64,000 bases of DNA from Sphingomonas oryzagri (GCF_029906645.1 NZ_JARYGZ010000004.1:145681-209680), one strand, 5' to 3'; positions 55,915 to 64,000 are shown, counted from the first letter of the stretch. Numbers and translations are program-made. Notes: generated by a model from the letters alone, not told the origin.

Positions 55915-57395
55915 CCGGCAAGGTCGCGCAGGCAGGCGTCGAGCGCGCCTGCCGCGCCATGTTCGTAGATCGCCGCGAGGTGGCTGCCGACCGCCGCGAC
56001 GAACCGCCGGTCCTCACCCAATGATCCGAACAGGCTGGTGATCGACAGGAGCGGCGCCGGATCGCGTCCGCCCTCGATCGCTTTCTCCCGCAGCAGCGCG
56101 GCCATCGGGTGCCGCACGTCGATCACCGTGCCGTTCTCATCGATACCGCGCACGCGCCGCAGCCATGCGGCGACGCCGAGTGCGAGCAGATCGATCGACC
56201 CCTCCGACGCCAACCGGTCGCGCACCGGATCGAGCAGATAGTTGAGCGCCGCGTCGGTATTCACCCGCTCCACCGTGTCGCGGATCGCGGGGTTGGCGAA
56301 GCGGTCGATCAGTTCGGTTTTGTAGATCGGCAGGTCGATTCCGGGGACGGGGAGCAGGGTCGGCCCGGTCTCCCGCTCCATCAGGGCAGACATGTATCGG
56401 CGGATGCGATCGTCGCGCATCGTCTCGTCGATCGTCTCGTAGCCGATCAGCCGGCCCAGGCCCGCGATGGCGAGGTGGCTGGCGTTGAGCAGCCGCAGCT
56501 TCATGAACTCGTAGGGCGCGACGTCGGTGACGAATTGCGCGCCGACTTGATCCCAATCGGGCCGTCCATCGACGAAATCGTCCTCGATCACCCATTGGGT
56601 GAAGCGCTCGGAGACGACCGGCCACGCATCGGCGACCCCATGCCGTGCGGCCAGGTCGGCGATGTCGCCGGCCTGCGTAACCGGGGTGATGCGATCCACC
56701 ATCGTGCTGGGGAAACGCGCCTCGCGCTCGATCCAGCGCGCGAGATCCGGCTCGCGTAGCGTCGCGAAATCGAGCACCGCCTGTTTCAGCACATGGCCGT
56801 TATGCTGGATGTTGTCGCAGCTCAACGCGGTGAAGGGGCGGGTGCCCGTATCGCGACGGCGGCGATAGCTCTCGACGATGATACCGACCGCGCTCTTCGG
56901 ATGCTCGGGATCCGCGAGGTCGGCGGCGATCGCCGGGTGGTCGGGCGCCAGCCGCTTGGTCGCCGGATCGAGGCAGTAGCCATGTTCGGTGATGGTGAGG
57001 CTGACGATGCGGATCTCCGCCCACCCGATCGCGTCGAGCAGGGCCGTACTGTCCTCTCCGGCGAAGACGACATCCGCGACCGAGCCAATGATCTCGATCG
57101 TCTCGCCCGAGCCGTCACGCTCGACCAGCGTGTAGAGATGGTCCTGCGGTGCGAGCGCGTCCCGTATCCGGCGGTCGGCGGGAAGCAGCCCGGCTCCGAC
57201 GATGCCCCAGCCGAGCGCCGCCGGATCGCGGTTCATCAGCGCATGGGTGTAGCGCGCCATATGCGCGCGGTGGAAGCCGCCGAGGCCGAGGTGGACGATG
57301 CCGGGGCGGATCCCGGCCGGGTCGTAAGCGGGGCGCCCGATCGCGGGCGCAAGTTGCGCAAGAGTCCGGCGGGCGAGGGGGATCGGCTGGGTCAC
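55911..57395 (-). CDS. Mannitol dehydrogenase/fructuronate reductase family protein
   Basis: A 494-residue NAD(P)-dependent polyol dehydrogenase of the long-chain family. N-terminal IVHLGLGGFHRAHMARY is the nucleotide loop; EHGYCLDPATKRL, SCDNIQHNGHVLKQAV and the catalytic K-x5-N-x2-H block (FMKLRLLNASHLAIAGLG) are present. Substrates in the family are mannitol, fructuronate, tagaturonate or arabinitol; which applies is not clear. The GTG at 57395 is chosen because it gives the normal N terminus without overlapping the next gene; the only ATG is far upstream inside it. Confidence 0.9.
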   Translation of the reverse strand: MTQPIPLARRTLAQLAPAIGRPAYDPAGIRPGIVHLGLGGFHRAHMARYTHALMNRDPAALGWGIVGAGLLPADRRIRDALAPQDHLYTLVERDGSGETIEIIGSVADVVFAGEDSTALLDAIGWAEIRIVSLTITEHGYCLDPATKRLAPDHPAIAADLADPEHPKSAVGIIVESYRRRRDTGTRPFTALSCDNIQHNGHVLKQAVLDFATLREPDLARWIEREARFPSTMVDRITPVTQAGDIADLAARHGVADAWPVVSERFTQWVIEDDFVDGRPDWDQVGAQFVTDVAPYEFMKLRLLNASHLAIAGLGRLIGYETIDETMRDDRIRRYMSALMERETGPTLLPVPGIDLPIYKTELIDRFANPAIRDTVERVNTDAALNYLLDPVRDRLASEGSIDLLALGVAAWLRRVRGIDENGTVIDVRHPMAALLREKAIEGGRDPAPLLSITSLFGSLGEDRRFVAAVGSHLAAIYEHGAAGALDACLRDLAG

Positions 57396-57471
57396 GCGAC
57401 CAAGCCTGACCGGAAGCGAGGGCTGCGTCCAGCGTCCCGACAGCCCGGCCAAGCCGGATTGCCGATCGGCA

Positions 57472-58764
57472 TCACATCTCGATCGGCGCCGTGCGTCCCG
57501 CGTCGTAGCTTCCACGACCGGCGAGGAGCAGGCCGACGATGCTCACCGCCGCCGCGCCCGCCATATAGGCGCCCACCGTCGCCAGCCCGTATCCATCCGC
57601 CAGCAACTTGGCGAGGATAGGGGTAAGGCCGCCGCCGATGATCCCGCCGACGTTGAAGGCGAGCGAGGTGCCGGTGTAGCGCACCTGCGGCGGGAACAGG
57701 CTCGGCAGCCAGGCGCCGAGCGGGCCGTAGACGAACCCCATCGCCAGCAGGGCCAGCGCGAGGAAGACGAAGGCGTGGCGCATCGATCCGCTGCCGAGCA
57801 GTGGCCCGAGCAGCGCGCCCGCGACGATCGCGGCGATGCAGCCCCAGATCAGCACGCGGCGCGGATCGAGCTTGTCGGAGGCCCAGCCGGCCAGAACGAT
57901 GCCTACCGCCATGAACAGGATCGCGACGAGTTGCGCCTCCAGAAAGGCCTGCTTGGCATAGCCGAGCTTGGTGGTGCCGTAGCCGAGCGCGAAGGCGGTC
58001 GCGATATAATAGACCGCGAAGCAGCAGACGACGCCGAGGATGCCGGCGACGGTGCGGCCGAGATGATCGCGCAGCACGTCGGCGATCGGCACGCGCGCCG
58101 GCGGCGCCTCTTCCAGCGCGGCGGCGAAGGCGGCGGTCTCGGTGAGCTTGAGGCGGACCCAGAGGCCGAGGCCGACCAGCAGCGCGCTGGCGACGAACGG
58201 AATGCGCCAGCCCCAATCCTTGAACTGCTCGGGCGTCAGCGTCGCGCCGAGCAGCAGGAAGAAGCCGTTGGCCGCGAGGAAACCGACCGGCGCGCCGAGC
58301 TGCGGCGCCATGCCGAAGCGAGCGCGCCATCCGGGTGGGGCGTTCTCCACCGCGAGCAGGGCCGCGCCGCTCCATTCCCCGCCAAGCCCGATGCCCTGTC
58401 CGAAGCGGAGCAGGCAGAGCAGGGCCGGCGCCACCCAGCCGACCATCGGATAGGTCGGCAGGAAGGCGATGGCGGCGGTGGAAAGGCCCATCAGGAGCAG
58501 CGAGGCGACCAGCGTCGACTTGCGCCCGATCCGGTCTCCGAAATGGCCGAACAGCGCGCCGCCCAGCGGTCGGGCGAGGAAGGCGAGGCCGAAGCTCGCG
58601 TAGGAAGAGAGAAGCTGCGCCGAATCCGAACTGGCCGGGAAGAAGAGCGGGCCGAAGACGAGGCTGGCGGCGGTGGCGTAGATATAGAAGTCGTAGAACT
58701 CGACCGAGGTGCCGACGAGGCTCGCCAGCAGGATATGCCCTGTCTGCCTCTTGCCGCTCATCAT
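57472..58764 (-). CDS. MFS transporter, metabolite:H+ symporter (ProP/KgtP) type
   Basis: A 430-residue twelve-helix carrier. LLASLVGTSVEFYDFYIYATAAS in helix 1, FLARPLGGALFGHFGDRIGRKSTL in the 2-3 loop and RFGQGIGLGGEWSGAALLA in helix 4-5 are classic MHS motifs. The first of two consecutive ATGs is used, preceded by GGGAG; a longer reading overlaps the small membrane protein gene. It lies upstream of the polyol dehydrogenase (77 bases), so it might import that enzyme's substrate or a uronate. Confidence 0.88.
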   Translation of the reverse strand: MMSGKRQTGHILLASLVGTSVEFYDFYIYATAASLVFGPLFFPASSDSAQLLSSYASFGLAFLARPLGGALFGHFGDRIGRKSTLVASLLLMGLSTAAIAFLPTYPMVGWVAPALLCLLRFGQGIGLGGEWSGAALLAVENAPPGWRARFGMAPQLGAPVGFLAANGFFLLLGATLTPEQFKDWGWRIPFVASALLVGLGLWVRLKLTETAAFAAALEEAPPARVPIADVLRDHLGRTVAGILGVVCCFAVYYIATAFALGYGTTKLGYAKQAFLEAQLVAILFMAVGIVLAGWASDKLDPRRVLIWGCIAAIVAGALLGPLLGSGSMRHAFVFLALALLAMGFVYGPLGAWLPSLFPPQVRYTGTSLAFNVGGIIGGGLTPILAKLLADGYGLATVGAYMAGAAAVSIVGLLLAGRGSYDAGRTAPIEM

Positions 58765-58822
58765 CGTCTCCCGATCGCCTTTGCCGAGCGCGATGGCGGC
58801 GAAGGGAGGGGAGGTCAACCGG

Positions 58823-59047
58823 CTAGTGGCGGTCTTCGTCATCCTCGCGGATCAGCCCGCGACCCGCGAAGATCAGGCCGACGCCGATCGCGAAGGGGAT
58901 GCCGCCGAAGATCAGGACCATCGGAATGGCGCTTCCGAAACTGCCTCCGCTCATGCCCGCGATCAGTACCCCCAGCGAGCACAGTCCGCTCGCGCCTGCG
59001 ATCAGCGCGCCGATGGCGAGCAGGATTCCGCCGAACAGGGTCTTCAT
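58823..59047 (-). CDS. Small two-helix membrane protein
   Basis: A 74-residue protein with two hydrophobic segments (about 1-32, ILLAIGALIAGASGLCSLGVL, and 40-64, AIPMVLIFGGIPFAIGVGLIF), Gly-rich, ending in a charged tail (RGLIREDDEDRH). Not recognised as a named family, although similar small proteins are annotated as hypothetical in sphingomonads. Its ATG overlaps the stop of the radical SAM gene (ATGA), so it is translated with it. Confidence 0.78.
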   Translation of the reverse strand: MKTLFGGILLAIGALIAGASGLCSLGVLIAGMSGGSFGSAIPMVLIFGGIPFAIGVGLIFAGRGLIREDDEDRH

Positions 59048-60513
59048 CGCCGTCCCGCTCCCGCCAGTGCCCGATGCCGGGCGAGCACGCCGGCGCCCTC
59101 CGCGCCGTCCCGATAGAAGGTGTTGTAGGTGTCGAAGGGGATGATCTGGCCGTCGCCGGTGACGAAATGCACGCAGCTGCGCTTCACCGTGCCAAGATCG
59201 AAATTGTAGCGATCGAGGAATTGCAGGATCACCACGCGGAAGCTGTTTGCGTAGCTCAGCTCCTCCGGCACCATCGCGTGGGGCAGGCAGCAGAGCACGC
59301 CGGCCAGTTTTTCCTCAGTATTGGCCTGAGCGGTGGCGAGCGAGAGCAGATCGAGGATGCCCTTGCGCAGCGCCGGATAGGCCTCGTAGCTGATCGTGTT
59401 CGGCCCCTGCAGGATCATCTCGCGCGGCAGCAGCGACGTGATCGGGGTGACATGCTGCCCGTCGCGCAGGCCGTAGCCGATGCAGATCTGGTCCGGATTG
59501 CAGGGCAGCGGGATCATGTCGTCGAGGTCGAACACGCCGGCCTTGGCGACCTCACGGCGGATCTGGGTGAGCAGCACCCGGTTGGCGTCGGCTTCGAACC
59601 CCTCGTTGCGGCCGGCATCCTGCACAGGCTGGAAGGTGACGCCGCGCACGCACGACCAGGTGAGCGCATGGCGGACGATCTCCGCAACCTCGCCATCGTT
59701 CACCCCGCACTTCATCACCGCGACAAGCGTGGTGGAAAGCCCGACCCGTTCCAGCGCCTCCAGCGCCTGCTGGCGGATGCGTGAGAGCCGCGCGCCGCGC
59801 AGGTCCATCAACGCCTCGTCGTTCAGCGAATCGAACTGGAGATAGACTTCGAGACGCGGGGCGTAGCTCGCCAGGCGCTCGACGAAGGCCGGATCCTGCG
59901 CGATCCGCACGCCGTTGGTGTTGATCATCACGTGGCGCACCGGCCGCGCCTTCACCGCATCGAGGATCGCAAAGAAATCGGGATGAATGGTCGGCTCGCC
60001 GCCGGAAAGCTGAACGAGATCCGGCTCGCCCTCGCTCTCCACCAGCGCATCGAGCATCCGCTCGATCTCGGCCAGCGGGCGGTGGGTGCCGTGCATGTCG
60101 GTCGCGTCGGCGAAGCAGACAGGGCAGGCGAGGTTGCACGCTTGGTTGATCTCGATGATCGCGAGGCAGCTATGTTGCTCGTGGTCGGGGCAGAGGCCGC
60201 AATCGAACGGGCAGCCGGCCTCGGTGCGAGTCTGCGCGGTGAGCGGACGGTCGCCGGGCTTGATCCAGAGTTTCTGCTGGCGCCAGTAATCGAGGTCGTC
60301 GCTGATCAGCGTTTTCTGCACGCCATGATCGCGGCAGCGCTTGAGGTAATAGACGCGCTCGTCCTCCTCGATGATGATCTTGGCGGGGACGGGCTCGAGG
60401 CAGGTCTCGCACAGGCTCGTGGTCTGGCCGTGGAAGATATAGGGCGCGGCCTTCCGCCCGAACGGATCAGCCACCCGCTCGATCGTCGCCGCGTCGCCAC
60501 CAGAGGATGCCAT
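59044..60513 (-). CDS. Radical SAM enzyme of the MJ0619/Tes (COG1964) type
   Basis: A 489-residue radical SAM protein with several metal sites. An N-terminal Cys35-x2-Cys38 with Cys60 looks like a rubredoxin-type knuckle; Cys101-x3-Cys105-x2-Cys108 (CPFDCGLC) is an extra cluster motif; the true radical SAM motif is Cys126-x3-Cys130-x2-Cys133 (CNLACPVC). VQLSGGEPTIHPDF and MINTNGVRI follow as the SAM-binding strands, and C-terminal Cys residues (CNPDQIC, CCLPH) could bind further iron-sulfur. This matches the family of the pterin methyltransferase MJ0619 and archaeal tetraether synthase Tes. The ATG overlaps the Lgt-like gene by 47 bases; a GTG at 60474 is an alternative start. Confidence 0.9.
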   Translation of the reverse strand: MASSGGDAATIERVADPFGRKAAPYIFHGQTTSLCETCLEPVPAKIIIEEDERVYYLKRCRDHGVQKTLISDDLDYWRQQKLWIKPGDRPLTAQTRTEAGCPFDCGLCPDHEQHSCLAIIEINQACNLACPVCFADATDMHGTHRPLAEIERMLDALVESEGEPDLVQLSGGEPTIHPDFFAILDAVKARPVRHVMINTNGVRIAQDPAFVERLASYAPRLEVYLQFDSLNDEALMDLRGARLSRIRQQALEALERVGLSTTLVAVMKCGVNDGEVAEIVRHALTWSCVRGVTFQPVQDAGRNEGFEADANRVLLTQIRREVAKAGVFDLDDMIPLPCNPDQICIGYGLRDGQHVTPITSLLPREMILQGPNTISYEAYPALRKGILDLLSLATAQANTEEKLAGVLCCLPHAMVPEELSYANSFRVVILQFLDRYNFDLGTVKRSCVHFVTGDGQIIPFDTYNTFYRDGAEGAGVLARHRALAGAGRR

Positions 60514-61186
60514 AGACGATCAGCCCCATCATCAGCAGGTGGAAGATGTTCAGCGGCCCGATAACCGTCGGGTAGGGCTTCCAGAACTCCCACGCGAAAC
60601 GTTGGGCAGCATAGACGATAATCATCGCGTGGAAAGCGTGGGTGCTCGCCCATCGCGCACCGCGCAGCCGGGCGCGGACATAGACGATCGTAAAGATCGC
60701 CATCGCGGTGGATTCGTAGAGTTCGACCGGGTGCCGCCCGATTCCGTCGCCGAGATCAACCGCCCATGGCAGGCTGGTCGGGGTGCCGTAGGTGAAGTCC
60801 GGAAGGCCGGCGAACAGGCAGCCGAAGCGACCGATGACGATCCCGACGCAGATCGGCAGCACGAAACCGCCGCCGGTCGATCGGCGGATGCCCTTCGCCC
60901 ACTTCCATATCTCCACCGCGACGATCCCGCCCGCGAGCGCGCCGGCGATGCTATGCGATGGCGTGACGATGGCGCTGCGCAGCGTGTTGCCCGATCCCAT
61001 CAGCCACGCACCGATCACTGCGCCGATCGCCAGGCTGAGGAAATAGCCGGGGCTGGTCGCGGCGGCGAGACGGCCGGCCTCCTCGGGCCAGCGGCGGTGC
61101 TGCCAGCGTGCGGCGAGCGCCGCGCCGGCCCAGGCGCAGGCATCGCCGACATAATGGGCCCATGGCGCGGTCGGCACGAGGATCAT
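60467..61186 (-). CDS. Lgt-like (prolipoprotein diacylglyceryl transferase family) membrane protein
   Basis: A 239-residue protein with about seven hydrophobic segments. The Lgt fingerprint is recognisable but altered: the G-R-x-G-N-F motif reads GRFGCLFAGLPDFTYG (119-134), then RHPVELYES (151-159) as in Lgt, and the C-terminal AAQRFAWEFWK (194-203) matches the region of the essential second Arg. His78 stands in the place of the Lgt HG loop (PSHSIAGALAG). It is shorter than true Lgt (about 290 residues) and is not next to the usual lgt neighbours, so it is likely a divergent paralogue with a different acceptor. First gene of a three-gene operon with the radical SAM enzyme. Confidence 0.85.
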   Translation of the reverse strand: MILVPTAPWAHYVGDACAWAGAALAARWQHRRWPEEAGRLAAATSPGYFLSLAIGAVIGAWLMGSGNTLRSAIVTPSHSIAGALAGGIVAVEIWKWAKGIRRSTGGGFVLPICVGIVIGRFGCLFAGLPDFTYGTPTSLPWAVDLGDGIGRHPVELYESTAMAIFTIVYVRARLRGARWASTHAFHAMIIVYAAQRFAWEFWKPYPTVIGPLNIFHLLMMGLIVYGILWWRRGDDRAGG

Positions 61187-61310
61187 GGCCTGAGGTTCAT
61201 CCCCAGCGACGAAGCGAGGTCAAGCCTCCATCCGGCGCAGTGGCGTGTCCGGCGGGCAGTCGATATGCTGGATGTGGGAGAATAGCGGGCCGGGCAAGAG
61301 GATCGCGCGG

Positions 61311-61559
61311 ATGAATCGGGGTTTTGTCGCGTGCTTCATGGCAGGCGCCTTCGGCGGTGCCTTCATGTCCTTTCTGATCATCGCGCTGCTCCGGGTGCTG
61401 GTGCTCGATCCGCAGCAGCAGACGACCGGCGTCGATCGGCTGTCGGGGCGCATGGACGGGCTGGAGAGCCGCATCCAGCGACTGGAGATGAATAGCGGCC
61501 AGCTCGATCCGCACGATGCGCAGCGTGCCGGTGCGCCTCAGCGCGGTGCGCTCGACTGA
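61311..61559 (+). CDS. Small membrane-anchored coiled-coil protein
   Basis: An 82-residue protein with one membrane segment (about 5-27, GFVACFMAGAFGGAFMSFLIIALL) and a short predicted coiled coil (GRMDGLESRIQRLEMNSGQL). Not recognised. The ATG follows AAGAGGAT. It is convergent with the VWA gene, leaving a 4-base gap, so it forms its own unit. Confidence 0.68.
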   Translation: MNRGFVACFMAGAFGGAFMSFLIIALLRVLVLDPQQQTTGVDRLSGRMDGLESRIQRLEMNSGQLDPHDAQRAGAPQRGALD

Positions 61560-61563
61560 ACCT

Positions 61564-62739
61564 TCAGCGCTTGCGGCTGAGCGATCGCGCCGCCTCGTCC
61601 AGCCCCTGCAATGTCAGCGGGAACATCCGGTCGGCCATGATCTCCCGGATCAGTCGTGTCGATTGCGAATAGCCCCATTGCGCCTCCGGAACTGGGTTGA
61701 GCCAGGCGGCCGAGGCGTAGACGCCGGTCATCCGCTGGAGCCAGACGCCGCCCGCCTCCGGATTGTTATGCTCCACGGAGCCGCCGGGATGGGTGATCTC
61801 GTAAGGGCTCATCTGCGCGTCGCCGACGAACAGCAATTTATAGTCGTGGCCGAATTTGTGGAGCACGTCCCACGTCGGGGTGCGCTCCTGAAAGCGGCGG
61901 CGATTGTCTTTCCACACGCCTTCGTAGACGCAGTTGTGGAAATAGAAGAATTCGAGATGCTTGAACTCGGCGGTGGCGGCCGAGAACAGCTCCTCGCAGA
62001 GCTTGATGAACGGATCCATCGATCCGCCGACGTCGAGGAACAGCAGAAGTTTTACCGCATTGCGCCGTTCGGGGCGCATATTGATGTCGAGATAGCCCTT
62101 GCGGGCGGTGCCGGCGATGGTGGCGTCAAGGTCCAGCTCGTCGGCCGCACCGGTGCGCGCGAAGCGGCGCAGGCGGCGCAGCGCAACCTTGATGTTGCGC
62201 GTGCCGAGTTCGATCGAGTTGTCGAGATTGCGGAACTCGCGCTTCTCCCACACCTTGATCGCCCGCTTGTGGCGGCTCTCGCCTCCGATCCGCACGCCTT
62301 CCGGGTTGTAGCCGCCATTCCCGAACGGCGAGGTGCCGCCGGTGCCGATCCACTTGTTGCCGCCCTGGTGGCGGCCTTGCTGTTCCTCGAGCCGCTTTTT
62401 CAACGTCTCCATGATCTCGTCCCACGAGCCGAGCGACTTGATCGCCTCCATCTCTTCGGGCGTCAGAAACTTCTCGGTGACGGCCTTCAGCCAGTCCTCG
62501 GGGATTTCGCCCTCCGGCGTGGGTTCGCCGATCACGCCCTTGAAGACCTCGGCGAACACCTGGTCGAAGCGATCGAGCAGCCCCTCGTCCTTCACGTAGA
62601 TCGCGCGGGCGAGATAATAGAATTCCTCCGGACTCTGCCCGATCACCTCGGCGTCGAGCGCCTCCAGCAGAGCGAGATGCTCCTTGGGGCTGGCGGGGAT
62701 GCCGGCCTTGCGAAGCGCGTCGAGGAAGGAGACGAACAT
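61564..62739 (-). CDS. VWA domain protein (CoxE-like), MoxR partner
   Basis: A 391-residue protein. The N-terminal half is helical with a Gly-rich loop (GGNKWIGTGGTSPFGNGGYN); the C-terminal half is a von Willebrand A domain. The MIDAS motif reads LDVGGSMD, so the first Ser of D-x-S-x-S is Gly. It is the downstream partner of a MoxR ATPase with 13 bases between them; MoxR-VWA pairs act as metallochaperone or complex-assembly machines (as in CoxD-CoxE). Confidence 0.88.
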   Translation of the reverse strand: MFVSFLDALRKAGIPASPKEHLALLEALDAEVIGQSPEEFYYLARAIYVKDEGLLDRFDQVFAEVFKGVIGEPTPEGEIPEDWLKAVTEKFLTPEEMEAIKSLGSWDEIMETLKKRLEEQQGRHQGGNKWIGTGGTSPFGNGGYNPEGVRIGGESRHKRAIKVWEKREFRNLDNSIELGTRNIKVALRRLRRFARTGAADELDLDATIAGTARKGYLDINMRPERRNAVKLLLFLDVGGSMDPFIKLCEELFSAATAEFKHLEFFYFHNCVYEGVWKDNRRRFQERTPTWDVLHKFGHDYKLLFVGDAQMSPYEITHPGGSVEHNNPEAGGVWLQRMTGVYASAAWLNPVPEAQWGYSQSTRLIREIMADRMFPLTLQGLDEAARSLSRKR

Positions 62740-62752
62740 CTCGGCCGCGCCC

Positions 62753-63598
62753 TCAGGATCCCTGGCGCCGGGCGAGAAAGGCCAACCGCTCGAACAGCAT
62801 CACGTCGGCCTCGTTCTTCAGCAGCGCGCCGTGGAGCGGGGGGATCGCCTTGCGGATGTCCTTTTCCGCCAGAACCTCCATCGGCATGTCTTCATGGAGC
62901 AGCAGCTTCAGCCAGTCGATCAGTTCGCTGGTCGAGGGCTTCTTCTTGAGGCCGGGCACGTCGCGCACCTCGTAGAAGATGTCGAGCGCGCGGGCGACGA
63001 GGCGCTTCTCGATATCGGGGAAGTGGACGGCGACGATCGCCTCCATCGTGTCCCGGTCGGGGAAGCGGATATAGTGGAAGAAGCAGCGGCGCAGGAACGC
63101 GTCCGGCAGCTCCTTCTCGTTGTTCGACGTGATCACCACGATCGGCCGCTCGCGCGCAGTCACTGTCTCGTGCGTCTCGTAGACGTCGAACGACATCCGA
63201 TCGAGTTCCTGCAGCAGGTCGTTGGGGAATTCGATGTCGGCCTTGTCGATCTCGTCGATCAGCAGAACGGGGAGGGCGGGAGAGGTGAAGGCCTCCCAGA
63301 GCTTCCCCTTGCGGATGTAGTTGGCGATGTCGTGGACGCGCGGGTCGCCGAGCTGGCCGTCGCGCAGCCGGGCGACCGCGTCATATTCGTAGAGGCCCTG
63401 ATGCGCCTTGGTGGTCGACTTGACGTGCCATTCGATCAGCGGGGCGCCGGTGGCCGCTGCGATCTCGTGGGCGAGGACCGTCTTGCCCGTGCCCGGTTCA
63501 CCCTTGACCAGTAACGGGCGGCGCAGCTTCACCGCGGCATTGACCGCCACCTTGAGATCGTCGGTCGCGACATATCTGTCGGTGCCCGTGAAGCGCAT
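62753..63598 (-). CDS. MoxR-family AAA ATPase
   Basis: A 281-residue AAA+ ATPase. Walker A GEPGTGKT, Walker B LLIDEID, sensor-1 VVITSNNEKEL and the arginine-finger region LRRCFFHYIRFPD are in place. MoxR proteins remodel or insert cofactors into partner complexes with a VWA protein, here the next gene. The start MRFTGTDRYVATDD is chosen with AGGAAGGATCACGC upstream; a longer frame overlaps the promoter region. Confidence 0.92.
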   Translation of the reverse strand: MRFTGTDRYVATDDLKVAVNAAVKLRRPLLVKGEPGTGKTVLAHEIAAATGAPLIEWHVKSTTKAHQGLYEYDAVARLRDGQLGDPRVHDIANYIRKGKLWEAFTSPALPVLLIDEIDKADIEFPNDLLQELDRMSFDVYETHETVTARERPIVVITSNNEKELPDAFLRRCFFHYIRFPDRDTMEAIVAVHFPDIEKRLVARALDIFYEVRDVPGLKKKPSTSELIDWLKLLLHEDMPMEVLAEKDIRKAIPPLHGALLKNEADVMLFERLAFLARRQGS

Positions 63599-63735
63599 GC
63601 GTGATCCTTCCCTGCGTCCTGTCGCGGGGCATGATGGGCAAAACGGTGGCGCTTTGCCACCCATCGCTGTGGACAGGCGGAAAACCGCCGTCGGAGAAAA
63701 ATTGCGCGACCGCAAAATTTTTTCGCATCGAATCG

Positions 63736-63764
63736 TTGACGGGTCCGGAGAGCGTCTGTAGAGG
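63736..63764 (+). promoter_or_regulatory. Strong promoter of a probable rRNA operon
   Basis: TTGACG at 63736-63741, 17-base spacer, TAGAGG at 63759-63764, preceded by an A/T-rich stretch (AAAAATTG... CAAAATTTTTTC, about 63696-63724) like an UP element. It points off the right edge, and no gene start follows in the remaining 236 bases. Confidence 0.7.
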
Positions 63765-64000
63765 CCCCTTCACCGCAGCGGACGGCCACCACGGACGGCT
63801 CGCTGAGGCTCCTGAAACAGGCGAAGTTGAAAAACTTCTTGCCAGAAAATCAGGGGGCGGTTACTCTCAGAGTTTCCGCGTAACACTTTCCGGATCGGTC
63901 AAACGATCCCCCGAGGTCAAAATCGGGGCAGGGAAGCTGTTGCGTTCTTTCTCATTGTTGGTTGGATGAAGGGACATGCGGGCGGCGGCTCGGCGTGTAG
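63765..64000 (+). other. Probable rRNA operon leader, cut by window end
   Basis: The last 236 bases contain no credible gene. They hold a boxA-like element (TGCGTTCTTTCTCA, 63941-63954, compare TGCTCTTTAACA), then a GATGAAGGGACATGCGGGCG stretch from 63966 that resembles the 16S pre-rRNA 5' leader of sphingomonads. The mature 16S start is not in the window. Together with the region 63599-63735, this is a 402-base gene-free end. Confidence 0.55.

Noticed and set aside
63601..63969. 122-codon + strand open frame near the right edge
   Set aside because: Overlaps the promoter and leader of the probable rRNA operon and the moxR start region, with no recognisable protein features.
1..64000. CRISPR arrays, integrases, transposases, tRNA genes
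   Set aside because: No regularly spaced direct repeats, no transposase or integrase motifs and no cloverleaf-like segment ending in a T-arm were seen; repeats present are short palindromes only.

Overview
The window is about 64 kb of GC-rich chromosome from an alphaproteobacterium, most likely a Sphingomonadaceae (Sphingomonas-like) strain. This rests on protein style and gene order: the ribosomal cluster, a TonB-receptor maltodextrin locus like that of Caulobacter/Sphingomonas, a bo3 oxidase operon ending in RegB/RegA, and the short palindromic intergenic repeats often seen in sphingomonads. Nothing points to a plasmid, prophage, integron or CRISPR array.

Layout. (1) 1-6.9 kb: a truncated metallophosphoesterase, a universal stress protein, the E2 and E3 subunits of pyruvate dehydrogenase separated by a hotdog thioesterase and a small membrane protein, then a small lipoprotein-like gene, a cation-diffusion transporter and an exported alpha/beta hydrolase. 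(2) 7-29.4 kb: the str, S10, spc and alpha ribosomal clusters (rpsL to rplQ, with fusA, tuf, secY, adk and rpoA). An acyltransferase gene sits between rpmD and rplO behind a strong terminator, and an alcohol dehydrogenase on the opposite strand sits between adk and rpsM. A 359-base hairpin-rich gap ending in a terminator-like stem lies between rpsJ and rplC. (3) 29.5-33.1 kb: an S9 peptidase, a serine acetyltransferase and a small hydrolase. (4) 33.2-45.7 kb: a maltodextrin/starch locus. A TonB-dependent receptor, a flavin-dependent halogenase and three GH13 glycosidases run leftwards; a LacI regulator and an SLC45/MalY-type importer run rightwards. (5) 45.6-47.8 kb: a tiny zinc-ribbon protein and a YeiH-type transporter with a divergent LysR regulator. 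(6) 47.8-54.5 kb: cyoABCD, surf1, regB and regA in one tightly coupled operon. (7) 54.6-58.8 kb: two metabolite:H+ symporter-type MFS proteins flanking a mannitol dehydrogenase/fructuronate reductase. (8) 58.8-61.2 kb: a three-gene operon of an Lgt-like membrane protein, a multi-cluster radical SAM enzyme of the MJ0619/Tes type, and a small membrane protein. (9) 61.3-63.6 kb: a MoxR AAA ATPase with a VWA protein. (10) 63.7-64 kb: a strong promoter and leader that look like the start of an rRNA operon running off the window.

How parts work together. The starch locus would bring maltodextrins through the outer membrane, cleave them in the periplasm or cytoplasm and import them by the MFS carrier under LacI control; the halogenase embedded there is unexplained. 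The cyo operon makes a ubiquinol oxidase and carries a sensor kinase with the quinone-binding heptapeptide, so the oxidase and a sensor of its substrate pool would be made together. The best candidate for an undescribed system is the Lgt-like/radical SAM operon, whose architecture suggests radical chemistry on a lipid or pterin substrate at the membrane. Second is the structured rpsJ-rplC leader.
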